Virus record (IMG/VR): IMGVR_UViG_3300026488_000019
Span: 20,996 to 84,995 of that record
Source: a virus
Length of the DNA stretch: 64,000 bases
Strand: one strand, 5' to 3'
Of the stretch, positions 8,145 through 15,002 are shown piece by piece (within the stretch, counting starts at the first letter, position 1; each line of letters opens with the position of its first letter). A model generated the notes under the pieces. That model searched no databases. It saw only the letters and a program-made list of their open reading frames with translations, and had not been told where the DNA came from. Both the position numbers and the translations under genes were made by a program.

Positions 8145-8271
8145 AATATTCCTTCTCCAAATCCATTAAGTAAAGGAAAGTTCCAAAATCAACAAAGTGT
8201 ATATGATAAACATCTACAAAGTGAAACTTACTTGCTAAGAATTTCAAACGCTGAAGTTCTTTTGGGTTCAC
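8119..8271 (-). CDS. Frame-shifted extension of the tail assembly chaperone
   Basis: An open frame in the +1 (or -2) phase relative to the chaperone gene begins after a TAA at about 8289 and ends at TAA 8121-8119. From GTG 8271 it reads MNPKELQRLKFLASK followed by FHFVDVYHIHFVDFG and a charged tail ending KYKSQD, 50 residues with protein-like composition. It overlaps the end of the chaperone and the start of the tape measure, exactly where lambda-type G-T extensions lie. No good ribosome site fits GTG 8271 (a GGAGG is 18 bases away), so frameshifting near CCC-AAA (about 8267-8262) is more likely than independent initiation. Confidence 0.5.
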   Translation of the reverse strand: MNPKELQRLKFLASKFHFVDVYHIHFVDFGTFLYLMDLEKEYYEKYKSQD

Positions 8272-8953
8272 GAAAAGGTTTTACTATTTCCTCCAAATCA
8301 CTAGCTAAATCTATCTCTCTTATCTTACCACAGTTAGGACATTTCACGATAATAGGTTTAAAGCTGTGGTAAAACTGAGTTATGATAGACTCTAACTCTT
8401 GAACTTCGTTGAAAGGTAGGTTAGTAATAAAATCATAGGCTTCTTGGTAGGGCATAGAGTAAATATGTAGAGCTAATAATTGACTCTCTTTCAAGTCAAA
8501 GGTATTTATTCCTGAACTTAAGAACCTTTCTAAGGTAACAGGTTTAATTAGAAGCTCTAAAGAACCTTTGTAAGAGAGTTCTATTTTCTGAGGTACTTGA
8601 CCTAAGTCCTCAAACTCTATATCAGAGATATGGAAAGTAGAACTAACTAAGTTTCCACACTCACAGGTATATTCAATAGTGTATTTCTCTTCTCCTAAAG
8701 TGTAGAGCTTCCTTAGTATTGATAGGAAAAAGAAATCAAATAGAGTTAAAAGTTTCTTATTGAAGCTACATTCAATCCCCTGTAGTATATACTCTACATA
8801 ATCTTTTACATGCAAATCAGATTGGGATAGATATTCTACCTCTCCAAATGTGTAAGGACGAATATAGAGGGAAAATCCTTCTGGGTAGAACTTACCTTGG
8901 GAGGGTAGGGAGTGGGGTTCTACTTTATACTTAGGTAGAGTTAACTTATTCAT
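8228..8953 (-). CDS. Tail assembly chaperone / T4 gp26-gp51-like protein with zinc finger
   Basis: 241 residues. The N-terminus (LPSQGKFYPEGFSLYIRPY then TFGEVEYLSQ) fits the T4 baseplate-assembly family (gp26/gp51): LPS-x-G-x-x-Y followed by an RP-(F/Y)-T-x-x-E motif. Two CxCxxC/CxxC pairs (YTCECGN and VKCPNCGK) could bind zinc. It sits between the tube genes and the tape measure, the position of tail assembly chaperones, and is followed by a shifted-frame extension. Role in tail assembly is inferred from family and position. Confidence 0.6.
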   Translation of the reverse strand: MNKLTLPKYKVEPHSLPSQGKFYPEGFSLYIRPYTFGEVEYLSQSDLHVKDYVEYILQGIECSFNKKLLTLFDFFFLSILRKLYTLGEEKYTIEYTCECGNLVSSTFHISDIEFEDLGQVPQKIELSYKGSLELLIKPVTLERFLSSGINTFDLKESQLLALHIYSMPYQEAYDFITNLPFNEVQELESIITQFYHSFKPIIVKCPNCGKIREIDLASDLEEIVKPFREPKRTSAFEILSK

Positions 8954-9440
8954 TTATAACTCCTACTATTCTGTATAGTAGATTAACAGACTCTATTTCG
9001 CTATTAGAGTTCCAAGCTCTCTTAAATGAAGATGATAAAAACCCAATTACAGACTTATTCCATATAAGCTGATTTTGTCTGCTGTACTTCTTAATGTGGA
9101 ATAGCAGTGTAATAGAGAGCAAAGGTTTTCTTTTGTATCTTAATTCTTCTTGTAAGGTTAACCACTTTGCTAATCTTCCCTCATCGTCTAATAATAATGT
9201 AAAGGAAAGTTCTCCTAAAGTTACTCCAGTTGGGTAAGAAGCTGTAATTCCTGCTGTAGTAACAGAGGATTCAGTTGGGGAGTAAAGCTCTAGGTTTACA
9301 TCTGTAATAGGTAGAAACTTGTCAAAAGGAGAAGGAGGAGGGGGAATTTCACTCCCCCTATAAGGCTCTACTGTTATATCCCACTTATAAGTAGTTGAAA
9401 AATCCCATTTTTTGTATAGTAGGTCTGATAACTTTATCAT
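8946..9440 (-). CDS. Second tail tube-like / tube-associated protein
   Basis: About 164 residues. The composition resembles the preceding tube gene: KWDITVEPY, TDVNLELYSP, GVTLGELSFTLLLDDEG-x-LAKWL, then a beta strand with a hydrophobic C-terminus. This is the beta-barrel layout of gp19-like tube proteins, so it may be a tube initiator, terminator or minor tube subunit. I chose ATG 9440 over the in-frame GTG at 9443. It overlaps the next gene (chaperone) by 8 bases. Confidence 0.45.
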   Translation of the reverse strand: MIKLSDLLYKKWDFSTTYKWDITVEPYRGSEIPPPPSPFDKFLPITDVNLELYSPTESSVTTAGITASYPTGVTLGELSFTLLLDDEGRLAKWLTLQEELRYKRKPLLSITLLFHIKKYSRQNQLIWNKSVIGFLSSSFKRAWNSNSEIESVNLLYRIVGVINE

Positions 9441-9445
9441 CACTC

Positions 9446-9964
9446 TTACTCATCATAGTAGTCTACATAAGTGATGGTGAGAGTAGGTTTAGCTATGTCT
9501 GAATCAGAACCTAAATCCCCTCCTACTGGATCATAATCAGAAAGGAAGCAACCTACTAAATGGTATCTCCAGATAACTTTATCTTGCCTATCCAACCTTT
9601 CTAGAACTATTTCAGCTTCTACATCAGAAGTTTTCTTGTGGGTTTGAGTATTGTATTCAGCACAGGCTTCTCTCCAATCCCTAATCCACTTCTGAACTAG
9701 AGCATCAACAGTATCTACTAAGGTAACTGTAATCTCTCCAGATGACTCATTAACTCCAGGTTGGAAAAGTCTGTGTCCTCTAATTCTATACTCAATCTTC
9801 TGGTTAGTTTTCTTAGGAACTCCACTAGTAAGAACTCTTAAGTTAATTTCGTTAGAAGAAGGGAAAGGGACTGCTGGAGGAGCTTTTACTACTATAAAGT
9901 TCCATTGATAAAGAGTTGCTTTATCAGGTAAAGTTCTAAGTTCACTAAGGGTAGGCCTAACCAT
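9446..9964 (-). CDS. Tail tube protein, T4 gp19-like
   Basis: 172 residues from ATG 9964, preceded by GGAGGTTAAT that overlaps the sheath stop; an in-frame TTG further upstream is unlikely. The sequence has the tube fold order: helix, YQWNFIVVKAPP, beta hairpins, SGEITVTLVDTVDALVQKW, IRDWREACAEYN, then KPTLTITYVDYYD. It forms the inner tube for DNA passage. It follows the sheath gene directly, as in T4 (18-19). Confidence 0.75.
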   Translation of the reverse strand: MVRPTLSELRTLPDKATLYQWNFIVVKAPPAVPFPSSNEINLRVLTSGVPKKTNQKIEYRIRGHRLFQPGVNESSGEITVTLVDTVDALVQKWIRDWREACAEYNTQTHKKTSDVEAEIVLERLDRQDKVIWRYHLVGCFLSDYDPVGGDLGSDSDIAKPTLTITYVDYYDE

Positions 9965-9965
9965 A

Positions 9966-11546
9966 TTAACCTCCAATAGTTATTTCACCAAAGTTAACTC
10001 CAGTAGAGCTAAGCGTAAGAGGTACTTTAATGTATTCAACTACTCTCATAGGTTTAATGAAAATCCAAACTTCTAGTTCATTGTTATCTATTACTTGAGG
10101 AGTGTTATTCTCCTCATCACACTTTACATAGTAGTCGTAGATACCTCTTTTAGCTTTTACTTCCTCTAGGTAAGAAGAAAGGATAGTTCTAACACGATAC
10201 CTAGTTTCTTCATCGTTAAACTCAAAGAAGAAGGATTCAAGCATACGCTTAATAGCAGGTTTGAGAGCTACAAGGAGAAGTCTAACATTTAGCCTATCTA
10301 AGGCTGAAGGAATTCTTTGGAGTGTCTTTTGACCAAAGATAGCTATTCCCATTCCTGGTTTAAACTTGATGAAGTTAACATTATTATCATAGAGGTAATC
10401 TTGTTCTGCTTTAGTAAACCTCTTATAAACATCTAAAACATTGAGTTTACCCCTATTCCAACCAGCAGGAGCATACCAAATCTCTTGGTTAGTAGCAGTT
10501 TGGGAGATAACAGCTCCTACAAAACCAGTAGGGTCTACATATATTTCCCTGTTGTTAAACCTATCTAAAACTTTGACATGGGAAACATATACAGCTCCAT
10601 AGGAAGAAGGGTTGTTAAGTTCTTTAGTTACATAATCAACTATATCATTTACTGAATTTTGCTTATCAATAGGAACTGATAGAATAGCTACACAGTCCTC
10701 TCTTTCTTCAGCAATGGAGATAAGTTCTCTTTGATAAGCTGGAGTTGACCAACCTCCATCCATTAAAACTGTAACAGGGTAGGAATCAGCATCTTTAAAC
10801 TCTTGGAGAGCTTGAACCATTTGAGCATCAGTTACAGGATTTCCATCATCTCCACCTGAAAGGGAAACTGGAGTAGTTATATCTTCAGGGTTAATTGAGC
10901 TATCTACAGCTATATTATCTACAATCTGGATATACCTAGACTTTCCATTTACTGATTCTACATAGATGTTATTACCATAACCATCTTTAGCTTCAGGATT
11001 TCTAGAAAGAACCCAAGACTCTACAGGTTTTCCATCTAGGAGAACCTCTAAGAGGAAAGCATTAGGAAGTTTTACTAGGTCTGGATTAGTAGAGTAGTTA
11101 GTAATCTTAATGCTTAACCTGTTGTTCCAAGCTCCTCTATTAGAACCTAATACTGCAAATACATGATCGTTTCCAAATGATACATCAGTAGGAGAAGAGA
11201 CTCCAGAAGTTAGTCCTTTAGTAGAATCTACTGAACCGTCTCCATCAATATCTTGACCTGAAGATACTAATACCCCTCCATAAAGAGCTCCATTAGTTAC
11301 TCTCTTTACCCAGAGCTTATTTGATTTCTCTAGAAAAGCTAAAGCTGAAAAGTGAGTAAGAGTTTCTCCTATGTGAACCTTACCATCTAGAGTAAACTTG
11401 TTTAGGTAATCTGTTTGAGAAGATACTAGAGTAGGTTCCTCTGAACCAAACTTAGAAGGAACTAACATTAAACCATATACTCCAGGAAATCCTGGAACCG
11501 TTTGGGAAAGGTCTTTTTCTGTTATCACAATGGTAGGAGCAGACAT
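9966..11546 (-). CDS. Contractile tail sheath protein
   Basis: 526 residues. The N-terminus SAPTIVITEKDLSQTVPG is the strand that links neighbouring sheath subunits. The C-terminal sheath domain is clear: DYLYDNNVNFIKFKPGMG, IFGQKTLQRIPSALDRLNVR, LLLVALKPAIKRMLESFFFE, RYRVRTILSSYLEEVKAKRG, EVWIFIKPMRVVEYI. The central part (residues 90-330) contains inserted domains, as in many myovirus sheaths. A sheath gene implies a contractile tail, hence a myovirus. Somewhat shorter than T4 gp18 (659). Confidence 0.9.
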   Translation of the reverse strand: MSAPTIVITEKDLSQTVPGFPGVYGLMLVPSKFGSEEPTLVSSQTDYLNKFTLDGKVHIGETLTHFSALAFLEKSNKLWVKRVTNGALYGGVLVSSGQDIDGDGSVDSTKGLTSGVSSPTDVSFGNDHVFAVLGSNRGAWNNRLSIKITNYSTNPDLVKLPNAFLLEVLLDGKPVESWVLSRNPEAKDGYGNNIYVESVNGKSRYIQIVDNIAVDSSINPEDITTPVSLSGGDDGNPVTDAQMVQALQEFKDADSYPVTVLMDGGWSTPAYQRELISIAEEREDCVAILSVPIDKQNSVNDIVDYVTKELNNPSSYGAVYVSHVKVLDRFNNREIYVDPTGFVGAVISQTATNQEIWYAPAGWNRGKLNVLDVYKRFTKAEQDYLYDNNVNFIKFKPGMGIAIFGQKTLQRIPSALDRLNVRLLLVALKPAIKRMLESFFFEFNDEETRYRVRTILSSYLEEVKAKRGIYDYYVKCDEENNTPQVIDNNELEVWIFIKPMRVVEYIKVPLTLSSTGVNFGEITIGG

Positions 11547-11548
11547 TA

Positions 11549-11767
11549 CTACTTAACCTCCATAATAGAGTGGTTTCCAAAAGTTTGAATTTGAGAGTTA
11601 GAGTTAACTTCTATTATTCCTTTAGGAGGAAGGATTAGAACTTGTCCATCTACTCTAATACGAATATCAAAAGGATTAGGGTTTAGCAGTTTTTTAGTTG
11701 TTTTAGTAGGAATTGTAGGCTTTTCTTTAATGGAAAGTTCTTTAGGTTCTTTTCGTTTTTTAGCCAT
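11549..11767 (-). CDS. Small basic protein before the sheath gene
   Basis: 72 residues: a Lys-rich N-terminal tail (KKRKEPKELSIKEK) followed by a small beta domain (NPFDIRIRVDGQVLILPPKG). The second part resembles short connector or adaptor proteins encoded between neck and sheath genes in other myoviruses, but no family can be named. Start ATG 11767 has a GAGGTTAG ribosome site. Function unknown; probably structural by position. Confidence 0.6.
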   Translation of the reverse strand: MAKKRKEPKELSIKEKPTIPTKTTKKLLNPNPFDIRIRVDGQVLILPPKGIIEVNSNSQIQTFGNHSIMEVK

Positions 11768-11782
11768 ATTTCTAACCTCACT

Positions 11783-12472
11783 TTAAGGAGTTAAAGTTTC
11801 TTTATCCAAAGTTGATGAATCATCCCAGTCATAGATAATATCTCTAATTGTCTTGATAATACCTATCTTCTCCTTGTTTAAGGAGAGAATTGGAACTTCA
11901 AAAGTTATTTCAAAAGTACCTGAGAAAAGTTTCTTATCTGGGTACTCTTTTACTATCTCTAGGAAAGGTTCACACTTGATACCAATCTTAGTATCAAAAG
12001 TTATTTCATCAGTTAAAGGAACTGATATATCTAAAGAACCGTGTCCAACCCAATCTAAAAAGAACATTTCCTCAAATTCATACTGATACCTAAACACATT
12101 AGTGAGAGGTTTAAGTCTTAAAGTTATCTCAGCTAAACGATACCTTCCTTTGTAATTGTAAGGTATTAATCCTGCTTCAACTAAACTTTTTAAATACTCT
12201 CTAGAATAAGCTTGAATGTCAAACCTTCTGTAGTTTTGAATTTGAAAGGAGCTTCTGTTATATAAGAGGAGGAAGAACTTAGATTGCTTACTTAAACCTA
12301 CCCTCTTTAATCCATCTGGAACAGTTTGTAAATCAGGAGAGAAGTAAAAGCTTTTTTGGAAAGTAAAGTGGGGGGTTGAATAGGGAGTTTTCACTAAAGG
12401 GAAATCAAAAGTATCTTCTAGGTAGTCTTGGAGGGATTTAAGAACTCCAAAGATATAGAAATCGGATAGCAT
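11783..12472 (-). CDS. Neck / tail completion protein candidate (gp15 or gp3-like)
   Basis: 229 residues, mixed alpha/beta. The N-terminal helix (FGVLKSLQDYLEDTF) and beta-rich remainder (FEITFEVPILSLNKEKIG) are compatible with tail terminator/sheath stabiliser proteins encoded upstream of the sheath gene. T4 has gp15 in this area. No diagnostic motif is visible, so the call is positional. Confidence 0.4.
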   Translation of the reverse strand: MLSDFYIFGVLKSLQDYLEDTFDFPLVKTPYSTPHFTFQKSFYFSPDLQTVPDGLKRVGLSKQSKFFLLLYNRSSFQIQNYRRFDIQAYSREYLKSLVEAGLIPYNYKGRYRLAEITLRLKPLTNVFRYQYEFEEMFFLDWVGHGSLDISVPLTDEITFDTKIGIKCEPFLEIVKEYPDKKLFSGTFEITFEVPILSLNKEKIGIIKTIRDIIYDWDDSSTLDKETLTP

Positions 12473-12474
12473 TA

Positions 12475-12897
12475 TTACCTCATACTAGTAAGGTAAATTT
12501 CATAGTAAGCTCCAGCTCTAGTAGGATCTTCTTTTATATGAGAGACTTGGAAAGCTAAAGTTTTGTTATTAATAGTAATTTCAACCTTAGAATTAAGAGG
12601 GGGAGGTTCTTTCTTACCTGAAAGAAACCAAACTACCTCATCTTGAGAGAAAGCTTCCTCTAAAGATGAATCAGTAGGAGATAAGAAAGCTGAATTGTAT
12701 ATGCTAGCTAAAAGTATATTTGCTTCTAGATCTGGAGTGTTGTTATAAGTAATCTCAGCATCTTGATCTAGCAAAGAACCATATTGAACTGGATAATAAA
12801 TCTTAGCTGGAAAACCTAAGATGTTTTCCAGAACTGAAAGTTGAGTAGAGGTTGTTTTAGCTATTACTCTAGTTATCTGTTCTAATACAGTTGCCAT
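12475..12897 (-). CDS. Head-tail connector candidate
   Basis: 140 residues. A helical N-terminus is followed by a beta-barrel-like pattern (FPAKIYYPV, SKVEITINNKTLAFQVSH, AYYEIYLTSM) reminiscent of head-closure proteins of siphoviruses and myoviruses. It lies between capsid and sheath genes. No motif is decisive. Likely a virion neck component. Confidence 0.4.
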   Translation of the reverse strand: MATVLEQITRVIAKTTSTQLSVLENILGFPAKIYYPVQYGSLLDQDAEITYNNTPDLEANILLASIYNSAFLSPTDSSLEEAFSQDEVVWFLSGKKEPPPLNSKVEITINNKTLAFQVSHIKEDPTRAGAYYEIYLTSMR

Positions 12898-12915
12898 TGT
12901 ATATCCTTAATGGAG

Positions 12916-13098
12916 TTAGGATTCTTTGTCTAGTGAAATAAGCTTTAAAGCTCTACTGTAAAGTAGAGTAGAAAGGGTCTTATCTTCATCATAAAGAAGT
13001 AAAGCAGTATTAAGCAATTGGATAGCTTCTATAATGTAGAGTGTAGGTTCTTTACTGCTTAACCTGATTATTAACCTTACTATGGCTTGCTTGTCCAT
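12916..13098 (-). CDS. Small helical protein, unknown
   Basis: 60 residues, almost entirely alpha-helical by composition (IIEAIQLLNTALLLYDEDK, LSTLLYSRALKLISL). It resembles a short TPR-like or helical-hairpin protein. The gene is the first after a 122-base non-coding stretch that holds the dyad element at 13131-13196, so it may start a transcript. Function unknown. Confidence 0.5.
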   Translation of the reverse strand: MDKQAIVRLIIRLSSKEPTLYIIEAIQLLNTALLLYDEDKTLSTLLYSRALKLISLDKES

Positions 13099-13130
13099 TT
13101 GAACTCTCTAGTATTACGATTAGTTGGATT

Positions 13131-13196
13131 AGTATTACTTAATAATACTAAATTTTATTGACCCTAGGAAATTTTGAATAGCAGTAATACTAAGTA
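13131..13196. repeat. 66-bp dyad element, copy 1
   Basis: Matches 42513-42578 at 63 of 66 positions in the same genome orientation. It contains repeated AGTATTAC/GTAATACT sites flanking a core with CCTAGG between two AAATTTT blocks. Extra AGTATTAC-type sites lie on both sides (13110-13118 and about 13211-13219). It lies in the only gap of this part of the late operon. It is probably a protein-binding site (operator, origin-like or partition-like) or a bidirectional signal. Confidence 0.75.
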
Positions 13197-13220
13197 AGAT
13201 GAATTAGTTAAAAAGTATTA

Positions 13221-13976
13221 CTAACCTAGTACAGCCTCTATATAACCTGCATCCTTAACCCAATCTACTAACTGCTGGTCTGTTATCCCGTTCTTACCTT
13301 TAATCCTCTTATCTCTTGCAAACTGAAGGAAAGAAGTTTCATCAGAAAAACTCTCTACACTACCACTAGGATAAACTACATCAAAAGTATCTCCATCATA
13401 AGTAATTATCACTTTAGTAGCCTCTTCCTCAGTTTTCTTAAATATCTTTCTTAAGAGCTGAAGTACTTTAGTCCTCTTCTTACAGATTGGATCTCCTTTC
13501 CTATCTCCTGAACAACCATACCTGTTGTAGAAAAAGTTTACCCTAGCAACAGCTTGCTTATAATCCTTAGAAGCCTTAGCTACTGTTTTAGCTATTGTTT
13601 CAGGGTCTTTAGTAAACAAACCTTCAGGAGGATGCCACTTAGGTTTAACTTTGTTTACCCAGTTAGCTTCATCTATCTCTAGGAGTAAGTTGTTAAGTCT
13701 TTCTATTAACCTCATCTCATTAACTCCACAAACCTTTTTAAGCTTTTGTATTAGTGAAAGCGTTTTAGAGCTGAATTTTCTTTCCTTAGCTAGTTTTATT
13801 ACTCTGCAAACAAAGATTCTCTGGTAGTTAGATTTACAACCAAACTTAAGTATTTCCTCCAACCTTCTCTGAAGAGAGTCCTCTGGAAGTAAGTGGAGAT
13901 GGTTGATTAGGAAAAGGAAGGAGGCTTGGTCTATGAAGAACTTAGGGAGTTGCTCTTTAACCTTCCTCTCCTCCAC
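13221..13976 (-). CDS. DUF3175-like protein near the capsid gene
   Basis: About 251 residues. I favour GTG 13976, which has AAGGAG seven bases upstream, over the TTG at 14003. Residues about 115-185 carry WHPPEGLFTKDPETIAKTV, ASKDYKQAVARVNFFYNRYG and a basic helix, much like the DUF3175 pattern (EG-x-FT ... IA-x-(S/T) ... A-x-x-x-L-x-FY-x-NRAG). The N-terminal half is helical and Lys/Leu rich; the end is a small acidic beta domain. Placement suggests a virion or head-assembly role; function unknown. Confidence 0.5.
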   Translation of the reverse strand: MEERKVKEQLPKFFIDQASFLFLINHLHLLPEDSLQRRLEEILKFGCKSNYQRIFVCRVIKLAKERKFSSKTLSLIQKLKKVCGVNEMRLIERLNNLLLEIDEANWVNKVKPKWHPPEGLFTKDPETIAKTVAKASKDYKQAVARVNFFYNRYGCSGDRKGDPICKKRTKVLQLLRKIFKKTEEEATKVIITYDGDTFDVVYPSGSVESFSDETSFLQFARDKRIKGKNGITDQQLVDWVKDAGYIEAVLG

Positions 13977-14295
13977 TTTGAAGCTCCTTAGCCTTATTCT
14001 CAATAAACTCTACCATAGCTTTAAGTCCACCTTCATCTACCTCATAGGAATCAAAGACAATGTTACCATTTTCATCTAGCTTAGTATTTACTTGGATGAT
14101 TTCCTTACCTGCTACATTAATAGCTACCATGTAAGTACCCTGCTCTTCATCAATAGGGTCAAAGTCAAAGTAAGAGGACTCCCTAAGGATAATTCCCATT
14201 TTATCGTAAAGGTCAGATGTAAGAGCTTCCTTAACCTTTTTCTTCTTAGATTTACACCTCTCTACTAAAGCTAAAAGTCTTTTAGCGTTAGCCAT
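13957..14295 (-). CDS. Unknown protein in capsid-ferredoxin operon
   Basis: 112 residues. A basic helical start (CKSKKKKVKEALTSDLYDK) leads to an acidic beta-rich part (GTYMVAINVAGKEIIQVNT, ENGNIVFDSYEVDEGG). The C-terminal end overlaps the next gene. Composition resembles small decoration or scaffold-like proteins, but nothing is recognisable. It follows the ferredoxin gene by eight bases and is probably co-expressed with the capsid gene. Confidence 0.5.
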   Translation of the reverse strand: MANAKRLLALVERCKSKKKKVKEALTSDLYDKMGIILRESSYFDFDPIDEEQGTYMVAINVAGKEIIQVNTKLDENGNIVFDSYEVDEGGLKAMVEFIENKAKELQSGGEEG

Positions 14296-14308
14296 AACTT
14301 AACCTCCT

Positions 14309-14500
14309 CTACATAACTGAATCTTTCCAATCTATTGCTAGTGTAGGGCAATTTTGGATACATAACCCACAATTTAAACAAGAGGATTCACTTGAACTAG
14401 AAAAGTGAGGGTAATCGTTAAGAATTTGAAAACAACCCATAGGACATTCATCTACACAGATATAGCATTGGATACACAACTCGTAATCTATTTTCACCAT
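14309..14500 (-). CDS. Ferredoxin with two [4Fe-4S] clusters
   Basis: 63 residues with two complete cluster motifs: CIQCYICVDECP (residues about 9-20) and CLNCGLCIQNCP (about 41-52), each CxxCxxCxxxCP. Eight Cys of the bacterial 2[4Fe-4S] type in a minimal protein imply electron transfer. It lies inside the head gene cluster, two bases after the zinc-ribbon gene and 13 bases before the next gene, so it is part of the operon rather than a cargo island. A ferredoxin in a capsid operon is unusual. Its partner is unknown; candidates are a host enzyme, the iron-sulfur glycosylase module of the phage polymerase, or an assembled virion. Confidence 0.85.
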   Translation of the reverse strand: MVKIDYELCIQCYICVDECPMGCFQILNDYPHFSSSSESSCLNCGLCIQNCPTLAIDWKDSVM

Positions 14501-14502
14501 TC

Positions 14503-14943
14503 CTATCCCTCTACCTCAACTTCTATTTCACACTCTCCATCTTCCATAGCACAAAGAACTGCATCTTCAGCAGTAGGATTGGACTTAAGTTGAAGGAGTT
14601 TAGCTATTGCATCTACTTTATTAAGAGCTGAAAAGATAGGATTACCTTGCTCATCTATTAAATCAAAAGTAGGAGCATCTGAACCATTAAAGATAAGTTT
14701 AGCTTTTATAACTTTAGTTTCATTTTTCTTAGACTCTTCAGGCTCTTCATCAGGTTGTTCTGGTTCTTGATTATCTACTTTCCTAGTCATAGGAGTACCA
14801 CACTTAGGACAATCATAGTTAGAACAAGGTACTCCCATAGGAGCTTCCATCTCATAACCACAGTTAGGACATACACAGGTTTTAGTAGGAATTTCTATAT
14901 CTAAGTCCTCTAGCAAGGAAATTATTTCATGTATCTTTGCCAT
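14503..14943 (-). CDS. Zinc-ribbon protein with acidic linker
   Basis: 146 residues. Residues 22-54 hold a four-Cys metal site (CVCPNCGYEMEAP ... PCSNYDCPKCGTPMTR), a rubredoxin/zinc-ribbon style knuckle pair. A Glu/Pro-rich linker (QEPEQPDEEPEESK) follows, then a small alpha/beta domain with an acidic end. The gene is the first after the capsid terminator hairpin and is followed by the ferredoxin. The pair could act together, but this is inference from adjacency. Confidence 0.6.
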   Translation of the reverse strand: MAKIHEIISLLEDLDIEIPTKTCVCPNCGYEMEAPMGVPCSNYDCPKCGTPMTRKVDNQEPEQPDEEPEESKKNETKVIKAKLIFNGSDAPTFDLIDEQGNPIFSALNKVDAIAKLLQLKSNPTAEDAVLCAMEDGECEIEVEVEG

Positions 14944-14970
14944 AACCTAACCTCCTTTATTACTGAAAAT

Positions 14971-14994
14971 GGGAGAGGGTTAGTACCCTCTCCC
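14971..14994 (-). terminator. Hairpin terminator after the major capsid gene
   Basis: GGGAGAGGGT pairs perfectly with ACCCTCTCCC around a 4-base loop, and on the minus strand is followed by ATTTTC. It begins nine bases after the capsid stop. A strong hairpin with a short U-rich tail here would end or attenuate capsid transcripts, leaving less message for the downstream operon. Confidence 0.65.
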
Positions 14995-15002
14995 TATATC
15001 AA

